Assembly (NCBI GenBank): GCA_021186555.1
Contig: JAJKFL010000005.1
Coordinates: 21,640,635 to 21,704,634, forward strand
Length of the DNA stretch: 64,000 nt
Source of the DNA: Reticulitermes speratus
Lineage: Eukaryota; Arthropoda; Insecta; Blattodea; Rhinotermitidae
Direction: 5' to 3'
A program made the translations under genes and the position numbers. Position 1 is the first letter of the stretch, and each line of letters opens with the position of its first letter. The notes beneath the pieces were generated by a model. That model worked only from the letters and a program-made list of their open reading frames with translations, ran no database searches and was not told the origin of the DNA. Positions 12,839-24,420 of the stretch are shown piece after piece.

Positions 12839-13227
12839 CAGGGTTATTCAGAATGATTGTCGGGGTTTTAACAACTTGTCATACACAATACACTTGAGAT
12901 AGCAGTATATGTATTTTTTTATTTAATAGAACAACACTCCAAGTTTTTGTGACATACCTTACAGGTGCTCTATATGTGCACCCTTTGTGATTCTACAAAC
13001 ATCAACACGATAATCGAGTTCGTTCCAAACTTTTTCTAGCATGTCAGCGGTGATGGTTTCAATGGCGGTTCTGATTCTTACCTTCAGTTCCGGGATACTT
13101 GCGGGAAGAGGAGGAACATAAACCTGATCCTTGACGTAACCCCATACAAAGAAATCACATGGGGTTGCATCTGGAGAACGAGGTGGCCAAGTTGTTAAAA
13201 CCCCGACAATCATTTTGAATAACCCTG
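12839..13227 (-). mobile_element. internally deleted mariner-like DNA transposon
   Basis: Inverted terminal repeats of 40 bp (12839-12878 and 13188-13227, starting CAGGGTTATTCARAATGATT) differ at one position. They are flanked by the TA duplication expected of the Tc1/mariner superfamily (12837-12838 and 13228-13229). Inside is only the last third of a transposase, read on the minus strand. The 389 bp length, against well over 1 kb for a full element, shows an internal deletion. The deletion joins the right terminal repeat directly to the transposase C-terminus. It could be moved only by a transposase supplied elsewhere. Confidence 0.93.
12959..13213 (-). pseudogene. mariner-family transposase, C-terminal 84 residues
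   Basis: The frame reads WPPRSPDATPCDFFVWGYVK followed by DQVYVPPLPASIPELKVRIR and ends RITKGAHIEHL with a stop, the usual C-terminus of this transposase group. SPD(A/L)TPCD holds the third catalytic aspartate region of the DDE/D domain. Everything N-terminal, including the DNA-binding helices and the first two catalytic aspartates, is missing. The first codons (MIVGVLTT) are encoded by the terminal inverted repeat itself, so the apparent start is a product of the deletion and not the native start. Confidence 0.9.
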
Positions 13228-13229
13228 TA

Positions 13230-13775
13230 TATTAAGAACAAGTTGTGGTATATGTTTCAGTATTATGTTGTTAGTCCTATCAGATGCGGCTCTTTTGATC
13301 GGTTGGAGATGGAGGATAAGTCACTCAGTTTCAGAGTAACTTATAGGTCCAACTGACTGTAGGTGAGATTGTTATAAAGCCACAACTCATTTATCCCCTG
13401 TAATGTAGATTCACAGTTACGTCAGAAATTGTGGTGACAATTCTTTGTAGAGAGAACATGAATATGTTTGTTTCTTCCTGATTGGTTACATCTGCTTTTT
13501 ATATTTTAATGCAGTTATGAGGGGGTGAAGAGTTATGTCATTGATTCTTCGTCGTTACGTGCACAGTCCCCTTTTTTTAATGACAACACGAGTGGAGGTT
13601 GCAATTTGCATTGATTTAAGTTTTTACCTTTTAGCATTATAGCTCATTTAATGACTGTATAGAGAAAGTCGGTGAGGTGTATTTAACCTGTGCATGAGTC
13701 TGTCTCTGGGCAGTTTTCTTCCAACTACAGGGTACTTAGGCTATTTAACACCCACTTTTGAAACGTTACCAGTTA
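13230..13775. other. no gene recognised
   Basis: Nothing recognisable is seen between the mariner remnant and SINE B. Confidence 0.4.
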
Positions 13776-13789
13776 GCTTCGCTGTAGAT

Positions 13790-14030
13790 TTTTTTTCATG
13801 GCGCAACAGCCCCCAGTCGGTCAGGGCCTCCACACTGTCGAGGCTTCATGATCACACTCAATTAGACAAACCACACTCGGTAGGACTCCTCTGGACGAGT
13901 GATCATCCCGACGCAGAGACCTCTACCTGACAACACACAACACTCACAAGAGAGAGATATCCATGCCCCCGGCGGGATTCGAACCCACAATCCCAGCAAG
14001 CGAGCGACCGCAGACCCACGCCTTAGATCG
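13790..14030 (-). mobile_element. tRNA-derived SINE, family B
   Basis: The minus-strand copy is flanked by a perfect 14 bp target duplication GCTTCGCTGTAGAT (13776-13789 and 14031-14044). It ends with an A tract (T run at 13790-13797 on the plus strand). The head has a box B GGTTCGAATCCC and is truncated within box A (starts CGATCTAAGGCG), so the insertion is slightly 5' shortened. The head resembles a class II tRNA (Leu or Ser type) more than the heads of SINE A or D. Three further copies are at 25925, 26758 and 31073. Confidence 0.92.
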
Positions 14031-14044
14031 GCTTCGCTGTAGAT

Positions 14045-15999
14045 AAAGGTTTGTTTAACATCGACCTCATGTAATGGATCACGTAGTGTCAGTAGAGCTG
14101 GTTTGTGGTCAGAGGTGGAGAGACTGCCTAATGTGCGTACTGAATAACTCTAAGAGTACGTTGCTGGTAATAGGAAAGTGTAGGATATCCGCGTCTGAGG
14201 AATAGATACGAGATAGGTGTGTGCGATGAGACTGAGCAGATATTATGTACATTGATTTGTAACAGTGAATTAGGATAGCTGACCCGTTGGCATTGTTTTG
14301 CCTACCGTCCTATATTACACGCTTTGGCAGTAAAGGCTCTAACAACAAAGTCCTTACTACCATTTCCGATCAATAGTTCCAACTTAAGTCTATAGTTTCA
14401 TCGTAGGGAGGTTTCTTGCCAGATTTTAATTTTATGAATTCTTTTAATGTTGAGGTGGTTATCGGCAACTGCCATATGCTGCATTGGTAGAAGAATATTT
14501 TCAGGATTCTTTATTTTGGCTAATTAAAATGTCAATTCTGCGTGTACATTGATTTGCTCTGTCTCACTGATATTTAATGTATTTTGGCATTTAAATTTCT
14601 TGGCAGGTTGAAAGAGTGTCTTGCTAGTCAACTCTGGTGGCGTAATATTCAGATAATTCAGAGCTTGGCATGTTTTGGTCTTAATGCCCGTACTGTCCCA
14701 CAGTAAGATGTCTGTTTGTGTGTAGCACGTATCCATAATTAGAAAGAGAAGATACTGAAAATGTTTGGAAGGTCACTGGGGTGTGGGTGTTGCGTGGAGT
14801 GCAGGACAGTGACCGAGGTGGATTGAAGTGATTACTGAATTGAGAAATGTATGTTAAAAGCCAGAAAACTATTAACGAGTTCTCCAAATGAGCATTTTGT
14901 ATGAGCCAAGAGGCTGCTCAGAATATAGATGTTTGTTGGAGCGATTAGGTTTTTGGAACTGGAGAGTGCTTGGTCGTGCATGATGAGGAGACTGGATTGA
15001 GCACAATATACATAGGTTAAGTGGGCTTCGTTGATGTTCTTCCCGCAGCTGTGTTGCTGTGTGTTTTATCGGTGTTGGTATGATTAAAGTTGTTGTTTCC
15101 CACCATTCTGTTAATCTTGCGGACAGAATGCCGATATTTGCATGAAAGAGAATGGCGTGTGTGTGTGTGTATGTGAGTCATTATACGCCATCTAGGAGGG
15201 ACGAGGTGACGCTGATCTGTCTTTGTCCGAGCGAAAATCCTGTTTCAAAGTTGATAGCGTCTCTCATGGTAGATCAAGATGTGCTTTACACCGAAGAACT
15301 AGAAAGCTTGCCACAGTTCACGTGTGAATCGCGTGAAAGTCATGGGTCTTGTCTTTGTAGCACCCCAGGAGGACAGTCATGAAAACTTTTGAGGGGAGGG
15401 GTTTGTGTTTGGATTGGTTTAACACACGTGCTGCGGTCATATTTTGAGGTTATCGAGGGTATGGTTTAGTATTTGATTGAACACACCGAAGTCTCTTTTT
15501 CATATTCTTCTACATGACGTCGTCGAAGAAGTTACATCCTTTCTGTTTGGAGCTGTTCTCTCCCATCTTACACATAGTGCATGTGGACACGAAATAGGTT
15601 TCATGTACTATATTTTCACGAGTCTATGAGCTATGTTCTTCAGTACAGCAGGCACAAGCCGGTCGGGCCTGATATTTCGTCTCCACATGATAAGACTTTC
15701 GACACTGTGGCCACTGAGGCGTCACGGCGATTCCGTCATATGCTCCCCAGTAACTTATGTTTAATGCAGACGGGACAGCTGCGAAATTTTATGACTGCAA
15801 CGTTGTCTACTTAGCTGTGTGCATGGACAGAGCAGTCTTGTCTCTCCTAGCGGTCATCATTGACACAGTAAGCTGCCAGCCTGAGGTTACGTAGTCTATC
15901 TAGTGTGCATCTTTGCGGGGTGGTTGGGGAAATGCTTCTGTAAACACCTTGTACGGCTTTGAGTCGTATATTTTAACCACGTTAAGTAGAAAATAATTA
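14045..15999. other. no gene recognised
   Basis: No gene or repeat family is recognised. The open frame 15152-15382 starts in a GT-rich run and has no family motif. Confidence 0.4.
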
Positions 16000-16674
16000 C
16001 AGTCGAAGTCGGGTATAACGTCATCGAAGGGACCGAATAATTTGTATCATTATAAACGTTTGTCGCTCTAAGCGAGATGTATGGCAAAAGGTAAAGGTAA
16101 AGTTGGAGAACTTTACCTTGCCATGAAGGCCCATACGGGGAGTAGAGGTATAGCTCTACTCTTTCTTTAACCCAGGTACTAGATGAGGGTGGGTGGTCAA
16201 CTCCACGCCCCGGCCGCTTTACCCCAGGGCCGGTCTGGACTGGTGCGGAAAATCTCGCCCCCACCGGGATTCGATCCCTGGACCGTCCAGCCCGTAGCGA
16301 GTCGCAATACCGACTACGCTATCCCGGCCCACGATGTATGGCAAAAATAAAGGAAAATCATTTCAAGATAAAACTACAGGGCTGTGTGCATTTTACTTAA
16401 ATTTTTACGCTGTGATCTATTTTAAATTTAAATTGCAATTAAAAGTAAGAAAGAGGAGATGGTTGAATTCTCAAAATAATCTACTTCTTGGAAAGTTGTG
16501 TTCGAAATGATGACTGTCAATGTCGTTATATCCGAGGTAGATGCTCTCATGTATGCCATACTAACCAAGGCAGAAAAACACGTCCCTTATGGGGAATTAG
16601 TTGGTACCACAGCATATATAACGCTATAGATGAGGTGTTGCACAAACCGAGGACATTATAACCGAGTTTAACTG
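16000..16674. mobile_element. Tigger/pogo-like MITE, split by SINE D
   Basis: Ends are CAGTCGAAGTCGGGTATAAC (from 16000) and, inverted, CAGTTAAACTCGGTTATAAT (to 16674), flanked by TA on both sides (15998-15999, 16675-16676). This TA duplication, the CAGT start and the GGTATAAC wording are typical of Tigger/pogo terminal repeats. Without the nested SINE and its duplication the element is about 418 bp. It has no coding capacity, so it is non-autonomous. The terminal repeats are well diverged, so it is older than the SINE inside it. Confidence 0.8.
16090..16332 (-). mobile_element. tRNA-derived SINE, family D, full copy nested in the MITE
   Basis: A perfect 14 bp target duplication GATGTATGGCAAAA (16076-16089 and 16333-16346) brackets a 243 bp minus-strand element. 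The head has a box A region GATAGCGTAGTCGG and box B GGATCGAATCCCGG. The body reads TGGGGTAAAGCGGCCGGGGC and ends in repeats of TTTACC, the SINE 3' tail. The body module TAAAGCGGCCGG is shared with SINE A. Degenerate relatives lie at 18885, 32352, 32547, 34050 and 45600. Confidence 0.93.
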
Positions 16675-16676
16675 TA

Positions 16677-18884
16677 TGTTTTAAGAACCTTTGCAAGTTC
16701 AGGCACTCTGGAAAAGCAGAAGCTTGGTTCGTGGATTTTAAAGCGTAAGGACTGGAATTCAGCATGGGAAGTCACCTTCGGCGTGATGGTGGATACCTAA
16801 AATCATAATTTTCTGGCTCGCTGTGGTTAAAAATTGCCTAGTCTTTGTCCTATGTTACCAGGATAGTATAGGAAGGTAGAGCTATGTTAATGGTGGTTTC
16901 TGATACAGTAGAATTTACTTTGGTTTAATCAGTTTCTTTCTGGTGGTTATGATGGTGAAATCATGTCCTTCGCATCTCGCCAAGTGTAGTATTTCGGAGG
17001 ACGCTATTACGGAAACAGTGGCTTTAGCTACATTTTGCCTCTTCGTTTTTGTTACATTGTGTGAAGACTGTGGTGTCTCAGTGTTTAACCATTGGCTTAA
17101 GCCTACTCGCTGTAATCGTTCATACGCCACCTTCTGTACATTCGAGCTATGCCTTTTGTGCACAGTTAAGTTTTAAAAGACGCTGTTTTAGTTTTTTTCA
17201 AGTGTCATATTTTCTCTCGTGTTCGAGAAACGACGGAAGGTTTAATACAGTGCCCTGTCTGTGTCGCTCCATGTAGGCATAAATTTGACTAGAGCTGTAG
17301 CTTCAGGCTTTCTTAACCTCGGCACGACATGGAGGCTACTGGAAAGTTATTAGGATGTGATGTCCAAATAAGTACGTATATAATTTCTAAGGGGAGCAAT
17401 TACACAACCTACTTCATTCGTCAAGGATGGTAAACTTTAAATTTCGTTTCGAGGTTCGGGATTGAAATCGGTCTTGTCATCTGCCCAGGGCCGGCTTTAG
17501 GTTTGGGCGCCAAGCTGAAAGGGTGCGAAACCGAATCTGGTACTTCGCGAAATATTGTTTCATTTTAATGTCGTATTTTAACTAATTGACGCATAACGTG
17601 AATCGGGTGAGGTTTTGTTTCTTTTTATCGTCACACATGGACATAGCTCTGCATAACTGACATTTAAGTGCCTTATAATGTTGTGCCATTTATAAAAATG
17701 TTTTAGGTTGGAGAAGTTACGTGGCTTCAAAAGCGTCTATTAGCGTCGGCCGTTTTATTGTCCGCATGAAACAGCTCGGCTGCAGGTGAATTGATCTCAG
17801 TAAAATTTTATATAGGAATCTTCTACATTAATCTGTATGGCGGTGTTAATCCGTTGAAACTGATAAGTTGCAAGTTGACTTCTCAACCGTCTTATTATTG
17901 TCTAAGGGCCAGAACATCATAAGATGCGTGAAAATCCAAATAAATCTTCACAAGACGAATAATAATAATAATAATAATAATAATCATTATTATTATTGTT
18001 CAGTTACCCTTTAGCTATGTAACTGTGTAATGAATAAAACGACTATCCTAATAACAGCACAGGAATTTTTTAAACACAGTTATAAATACATCTCAACATG
18101 TTTCGACCAAAAACGTAGCTGGTTAAAACCACTACGTTGCTTAATATTATTGTCGTTTTTAAAAAATGCAGATATACGTGGGGTAAAATAATGTAAGTTA
18201 AACAGTCTTACTAATAATATGGAAAATTATATTGCAAATAATATTGTGTTGTCTCTTAGTTATTCAGTGGTAAAGTATACAATATAAATCGAAACCACAG
18301 GTATATGTAGATATCATATTGATGCAAGTTACTCATGGAGAAACTCGGCTATCACTGTTCGGATTTTCGCGAAATTTTATATTTGGGGGTTCTAGCAAAA
18401 TCTCTTGATCAAATACAATTTCTTTTAAAATCTAACAAAAATACACTTAACAAGAAACGGAAATATACTAAATATGCTTATCTCAATAAATCCTTTCGAG
18501 TTGAAATAAGTTTTAGACAGAATGATTGTGAAAATGAAAACATATTTTATTGTACATTGGGATGAATTGTAGTCCTGTTTTGTGCGTGTGAGATAATGTA
18601 GTTGTTTTCTGTAGTGTTTTGTGTCGTTAGAGATCTGCGTAAATGTGCGTGTGGCTTTTTATAGACGAAACACCTAACAAATGGCGGCCAGTGGAAAGAA
18701 GATCATGAAGTGACAGAAATTCATGTATTTGACAGTGTCTGTATGTTTTCCTCTCGAGTGAAGGGACTTCACCCACGCTGTACAGGTTAACTGCATTTTC
18801 TGGAGTAAAATGTGCGAGCAGTTTGTAGATGGCAGCCTGTAGTGTCTTTCTTTTAATGATCTGTCTCTTAGACACTGTAGCCTG
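16677..18884. other. no gene recognised
   Basis: No gene. An AAT microsatellite lies at about 17959-17999. The words CAGGGCCGGCTTTAGG at about 17487 resemble the end of a hAT transposon, but no matching inverted end was found. A possible PLE ribozyme remnant (minus strand GGTCGAAACATGTTGAG at about 18093-18109) is too degraded to call. Confidence 0.35.
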
Positions 18885-19110
18885 TATAACGTAGTCGGCA
18901 GCATGATTCGACCACGGGCTGGACGAGCGAGGAACCGTGGTTCGATTTTCGCAAGGGGCAAGAGATTTATCTTTAGTCCAGAGCGTGCAGGCCGGCGGTT
19001 CTTTCCTGGGGATAAAGCGACCGTCACGTGAAGCTGACCTGACCTCCATACAGTGCCCAAGTGAAGGGTGAATTGAGCTATACTGTTATTATCCCATATG
19101 TCGTCATATG
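18885..19110 (+). mobile_element. degenerate SINE, family D
   Basis: The head TAACGTAGTCGGCAGCATGA, the GTGGTTCGATTTTCGC box B region and the GGGGATAAAGCGACCGTCAC body follow family D in order. Many substitutions and a missing clear target duplication mark it as old. Two overlapping frames of 128-140 residues on the minus strand are chance products of this GC-richer element. Confidence 0.65.
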
Positions 19111-21439
19111 TACGCTTTTACGTCATTTTACTCTCAAAAGTTACTCAAAATGTAAGGTAAGGGTAATTGGTCTGCATTTGTGGCCAGTGTTGGCGTCGGT
19201 GTACAGTAACTGCGCAATGACAAGTATGAATGTAAGATACCAGTTCCTTATAGGTACGTTCACATTCGAGTTTATGTTTCACGATTAACAAATTACGACG
19301 ATACATGGTACTCGTAATTACCTAAGGCATTACGGAAGATGATCTTGACGCTATCTAATACATCGTAACAAACAAAATGTCAGTACGAAAGGTTTAAAGG
19401 AAAACGCTCTATGGTGGTTGCCGGAGATCAAGGTTGAATTGAAACCCAGCCGACGAATAGCCGGTGACATAGCTTACCATCACCACTATGAAACGGAGTC
19501 AAATTTATAAAGCACTGGAAAAATTAACAGCTTCACAAAAAAAAAGTCGAATCCAAAATATCTTTTTACCTGTTTCTTTGAGAACGAGGTACTCATTCTT
19601 GTGATTTTTTAAATATTTGAGAGCCTCTGAAGAAGTAATTCAGGAATTAACGATTTCGGTTGAAAGTTGACGTGCAATAGGATATGCGCCACGTGCCTTT
19701 ATTGGAGTTCTACAGGGTTATCAAAAGAAAGGGATCCAGTTATTCGCCTTTCAGTAAGTTAGTTTTTCAGTGACTGTGTGATTGGATCAGTCGCAGTCTC
19801 TCTTGGACAGATTTCTGTTGAATTTCCTTTAATTTACATTAATGACCTTTTGTATTACGGGCCATGTAATTCTTTAAATTAATTTGCAGACTATATGTGA
19901 AAGCCAGTAACTGAGTTCGTGATTTCTTGCATTAACCTCCTGAATACGAGGTACTGAAAACTGAAACACTTTATTGATGCTGTTGCATTAGGTGCATTTT
20001 TAATTTCGTGCTATCAAATGCGGTTGAATCGTGCGTAACATTTATAATAGACACTCTTTAAATGAATGATGGAAAATATGAATGCGTAGTGACTGTTCTC
20101 CTTACAGATTAACGGATAAAATACAAGCCTGTGATGCGCTATAGTACGGTACAAAAACATTATACCCGCGCGTCGAGGCTTACATTTCAAGCAGTATTGC
20201 AGGTACTATTTAAAACAGAATATTTTCTTTTAAGCTAGCTGTGAATAGTCGGCCATTTTTGTTAATATAACCAAGTAAAGATGTTGAGGAAGTTTCAGGC
20301 ATACAAATCAGATAGGGGAAGCAAGGATTTAACACAAAGTTTTGATTGGGAAACCGCTTCGAAATTAACAGCTTTGAAGATTCCAGAGGAGTTTTAATGA
20401 TAATATGAGGAGAATTTTAGCCAAACAGTCTGTTTAAAAAGCGGACATATCGTACTGGACATTATGTCATATTTTCAGATGTACTTTGTAGGTGTAGAAT
20501 TAAACTAATTGCTTTACTCTTAGAAGCATTTGGCCTGAATATTAGTGTTCCTGATAATGCTGTATGATTGACGTAAGTAATACCGTTTAGTGAAACAGCG
20601 CGAGTGTTTAGATACTGTTATAGTGTTTAGAATCAGATTAGGAGCATGGACAATAGTGACACTTAAGGAAGAATTATCGAAAAAAAAAATAGTTAGAAGA
20701 CACGGGTTTGCGTGACATTAGTTTGTATGGAACGTGAAATATGGAAGTAATTACACTAACTGGAGGTTTTACTAGCGGCACTCAGCCACTCCAAACATAT
20801 TCCAGCGTGGGATTTTCAGCTTAACACTGCAATACGATTGTTTCCTAGTTATTTTCCCTTTCTTTTTTACCGCTACAGCTGCGTGTCATAAAGCTAGAAG
20901 ACTGTTGTCTCTTATAAAGTTTACTGTCCTTGACGGACGGCTTCAGATAGACGTGATGTCTATAACGTTCATTTATCCAGGTAATCACTCACATACACTC
21001 AGAGGTAAGTAAAATATGGATGCGATTGTCTTAACAATAATTCTTCCGGCTAGCCCCATTTATCTGAATTTTCGTAACAGAGTGCTCCGTGACTCAGTTC
21101 TTACCTAGTAAACCTCTCTTTTGTTTACGTTTCATATCTGCTGTATTTATTTAATGTTAGCACTAAACTGGAAAATATTTTCTTTCCATATAGCTTAGTT
21201 AATAACAACTTGTACCCAATTTATTTCAGATTTTTCCTGAAGGAAATTTCAGTTAGGGGCAGTGGGCGGCAGATTAAATTTTACGATTTTGTACAGACAT
21301 TGTTCTCATAATTAGTATTAGCATGAACGTGATATATTCTCTGAAATTGTACTGCTTTTTTATTAACGCGGAGTTATACGCTCGATAACACAGTACTCAC
21401 AGTTAACTGCAAACGCGGAGTAATTTCTGTCTCTTGCAG
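19111..21439. other. no gene recognised
   Basis: No gene or repeat family is recognised in this 2.3 kb AT-rich stretch. Confidence 0.4.
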
Positions 21440-21559
21440 TGCCATGGCTCAGTGGCCAGTTGGCGGGTTCTTATTCGGAGGCACTAGTTCCATCCTAGGC
21501 CAGTCAGCACGGGATTTTTGGTGACCAAATTGGCTCGGTGACAGATTTTTCTCCAAGTA

Positions 21560-22902
21560 GAGGAAAATGGACAAAGTTGCCCCACTGGCCAATGATGCCC
21601 CACCATCAGTTACTTCGAAACCATAGCTTTAGGAAGCTGCACATATTACGCAGCTAGAAGGTCTTGCAGTGGTGAGTCTGGTACTGTGCAAGTCACAGTT
21701 GCTGTGTTTTTCTCAACGCCCTGACATTGTTTTGTAAAGTAAGTAACGTGATTTGTAACCCTATATATTTCAGGGAGCTATTCTTTAATAATTTTCTGTT
21801 TGTTTATGCATATAGTAATTTTACCAACAGTTTGCATGAAGGAATAATGGACTTTTCTGTACTGTTTTATACCGTTACAAACTTCCGCAAGCCACGCGAT
21901 AATCACGTGATCAGCCGGGGCATCTTTGCTCCACATTTGGGTACAGTCGCCCCACTGAAAGATGGGTAAAGATGCCCCACTGAAATTTTAACTCGCTTGG
22001 TTGACCTGTGTGCATACGTCAAATTATGCACTGCATTTTCATTGATGTGTTAATGAAAGACTATAAAATTGTCGCCTACCTACTATAATATATTTTATTT
22101 ACCCCTGTTACGTGTTAAAGAATTATTAAAAATGGCACGCCTTTACTCCTGTATCCGTCCATTCCTCAACACCCATCTAGGTTTCTCAGGAAGAAACGCC
22201 AACCAACACTTCCAAGGAATGACCCCTCCACCAAAATTATCAAACTCAGGGCCATCAAGGGTAACGAGATGTCTCCATGGACAGGTTCTCACTAGTTTCC
22301 CAATCATCCAGAAGAAGAAACTAAAAGCCAAAGATAGGAACAATAATTTCAAGAAAATGGTTCACAATCCGAACTCGAACAATTCTGATAAAAATGATGA
22401 CAGTGACTGCTGTAAAGAATGTAAGGAATACTGCTGTGTAACAAAAGAGGAATGCGACTGGATACAATGCTCAGTCTGTGGAAAGTGGCTGCTTGAAAAC
22501 TGCGCACTTTTTTCTCCAAAACCTGCATCGATTGTGGACGTAAGAATCGTTCTAAGACTTTTAAAAATGTAAGAAATCTACAAAGAAGTAAAAGGGAGCC
22601 TCATAGTGATACAGAACATAGATTATTTTATTTTATTACTTTTATTTACTATAAATTTATTACTTTTATTGCTTTATATGTGGGGCATCTTTCACCACGC
22701 ATACACCAAAGACACCTTTTTGCATACCTTTGTAATTTTTATTGCTGTCAGTAAAATAATTTAAATTTGCTATAGAGGAACTGACCGTTTTGTAGTAGAG
22801 ACCCTACTAATCTATTACACTCCCAGATATAACTTCTGTTGCTATATATAATCGTAAAAATCTGTCAAAATAAAAAGTGGGACATCATTGCCGATTTTCC
22901 TC
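21560..22902 (+). mobile_element. pogo/Tigger-like DNA transposon, decayed
   Basis: The element starts GAGGAAAATGGACAAAGTTG and ends with the inverted relative CAATGCCG/ATTTTCCTC, with TA on each side (21558-21559 and 22903-22904), as for the pogo group. The motif GATGCCCCAC or its inverse recurs near both ends (about 21593, 21917, 21949, 21981, 22684), suggesting subterminal transposase sites. The only coding trace is a zinc-finger C-terminus. No intact DDE domain is present, so it is internally deleted or badly decayed. Confidence 0.8.
22132..22572 (+). pseudogene. C-terminal zinc-finger part of a pogo-like transposase
   Basis: The open frame contains PPPKLSNSGPSRVTRCLHGQ, then a basic stretch, an acidic DDSD segment and a cysteine-rich PHD-like finger with the pattern CKECKEYCC ... 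DWIQCSVCGKWLLENC. Cysteine pairs followed by W-x-x-C-x-x-C-x-x-W are typical of the extreme C-terminus of Tigger/pogo (DDE_1) transposases in insects. No helix-turn-helix or catalytic domain is seen upstream. The start codon is arbitrary, because the frame is a fragment. The position inside a TA-flanked element supports this reading. Confidence 0.7.
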
Positions 22903-22960
22903 TACTTCGTCGTTTCCATATCAGTACCGTTCAACTAATGCTGAATACTCATTCATTCAT

Positions 22961-23984
22961 ATATTACCGACGTAAAAGAATCTTAGCAATTTACAGCATC
23001 ATTAAATAGTACACTTGAAGATCTAGTCTTTCATGGCATTCACAACGAAGATTTGCAAGTTACACCAATAAAGTTCTCCATGTTTATCTGTTTGCCTCTC
23101 CGCAAGACTGGATGAACTGATTTTCTTTAATTTCAGTTTTGTTGAAAATAATGGAAATTAAAGGACACTTTTTATTACACCTTTATGAGGAAGTTTAGAA
23201 CTGGCCAAATGTTTATCGTAACGCACATATTTGAAAGGGGGGGGGGGACACACCCACAATTGTACCCAGTACACTTTTTCTGCAGGTCTGATTTTCTAGA
23301 TCAGTGGTTCCCAAAATGTGTTTATGTATGAGAAGCCCTTGTTAATGTAAAATGTTTTGCGGACCTCCGCATGGTGTGGTTGAACTGTTAGTGTCCGTTG
23401 ATTGAGGAAATACGTAATGACGGAGAGCTGAAATAAATTCAGTAGCGATTTGAATATAAAATTGTGTGTTATGACACATAACAAGATCTACATCTATTTG
23501 GTAAATATTAATACATATATGTGCGATGATTTTCATTTATTTAGTCTACAGATTGTATGTTTGCTTGTCAATTATAATGAGTTATTTAATGAGGTGGGTG
23601 GTGCTTTTGTGCAGACTTCAGTGACTGGACTCGGTAATTGAACTAAGAGTTTTAACCTTACACATGTGTGCACATCCAGCTTGCTTCAGTTCTTAAATTT
23701 CAATGTAACAAGTACAGAAACCCAATTTTCACGAACACATATTACGGCAAACGTCATCGAGTTCATTACAGTTTTACCCGACAGTACTGGATACCCCAAA
23801 CCAATATTTGGCCATAGTGGGCCGGGAGCTTTTACTGATGATTAGTTTTAAAAAACTGTCAAACGTAAGTTCTATTAGTCTGTCTTTTTTGTGATATCTG
23901 ACCTGTGAGGATGGTATTACCAGCGTCCAAAAAGGGCCTTCCGATCTATTAGTACTTACACTCGGGACGGAAAATAATCACACG
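22961..23984. other. no gene; possible hAT transposon end
   Basis: At 23302 the words CAGTGGTTCCCAAAATGTG followed by TTTTGCGGACCTCCGC resemble the 5' end of a hAT (Charlie-type) element. No matching inverted end or 8 bp duplication was found, so only a fragment would be left. A G tract lies at about 23238-23247. Confidence 0.35.
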
Positions 23985-24420
23985 GATATATGCTGAGGAA
24001 TTGCAGATTTTTACTTCATATAGTGCTGAAACTTGTACAATTCGAAAAGTAGATCAGAGCTACCTGGAAAGTTTTGAAATGTGGTGTTGGAGAAAGTTGG
24101 AGAAGATCAGTTGGGCCGATCGTGTGAAAAATAAAGTATTACCAAGAGTCAAGGAGGAGAGGAATATCCTACAAAGGATAAAAAGTAGGAAGGCTAACTG
24201 GATTGGTTGCATCTTGCATAGGAACTGCCTTGTAAAACACGTCATTGAAGGAAAGCTAGAGGGAAGGGTAGAAGTGACGGGAAGACGAAGAAGAAGGCGT
24301 AAGCAGCTACTGGACCACCTTAAGCAAAAGAGGTACTGAAAATTGAAAGAGGAAGCACTAGTTCGCGGAGAACTCACTTTGGAAGAGGCTATGGACCTGT
24401 CAAGACAGACGATGGAATGT
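23985..24420 (+). mobile_element. decayed LINE fragment, C-terminal tail
   Basis: The plus frame reads YLESFEMWCWRKLEKISWADR, then VKEERNILQRIKSRKANWIG, then LVKHVIEGKLEGRVEVTGRR and RRRKQLLDHLKQKR, the C-terminal tail of a common arthropod non-LTR retrotransposon polyprotein. After a stop the next codons still follow the family (KLKEEAL). The polymerase core is absent. It is the continuation of the family seen at 9690-10135. The element is 5' truncated, as is usual for LINEs, and is a relic. Confidence 0.85.

Larger units (their letters stand above)
21440..22960 (+). mobile_element. SINE family C, split by a pogo-like transposon
   Basis: The left part (21440-21559) has the head GTGCCATGGCTCAGTGGCCA and continues to TTTCTCCAAGTA. 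The right part (22903 to about 22960) resumes with TACTTCGTCGTTTCC. In the full copy the corresponding joined words are CCCCAAGTACTTCGG. The 1343 bp between them is a separate transposon, with the TA of AAGTAC duplicated. The SINE is therefore older than the transposon inside it. Confidence 0.85.

Noticed and set aside
17487-17520. hAT transposon end (CAGGGCCGGCTTTAGG)
   Set aside because: No inverted partner or 8 bp duplication was found in the window.
18085-18125. Hammerhead motif on the minus strand around GGTCGAAACATG
   Set aside because: No CTGANGA-type block is placed correctly, and stem I cannot be formed. At best it is a remnant.
18627-19060. Two overlapping minus-strand frames of 128-140 residues
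   Set aside because: Both run through a degenerate SINE D in antisense. No family motif is seen.
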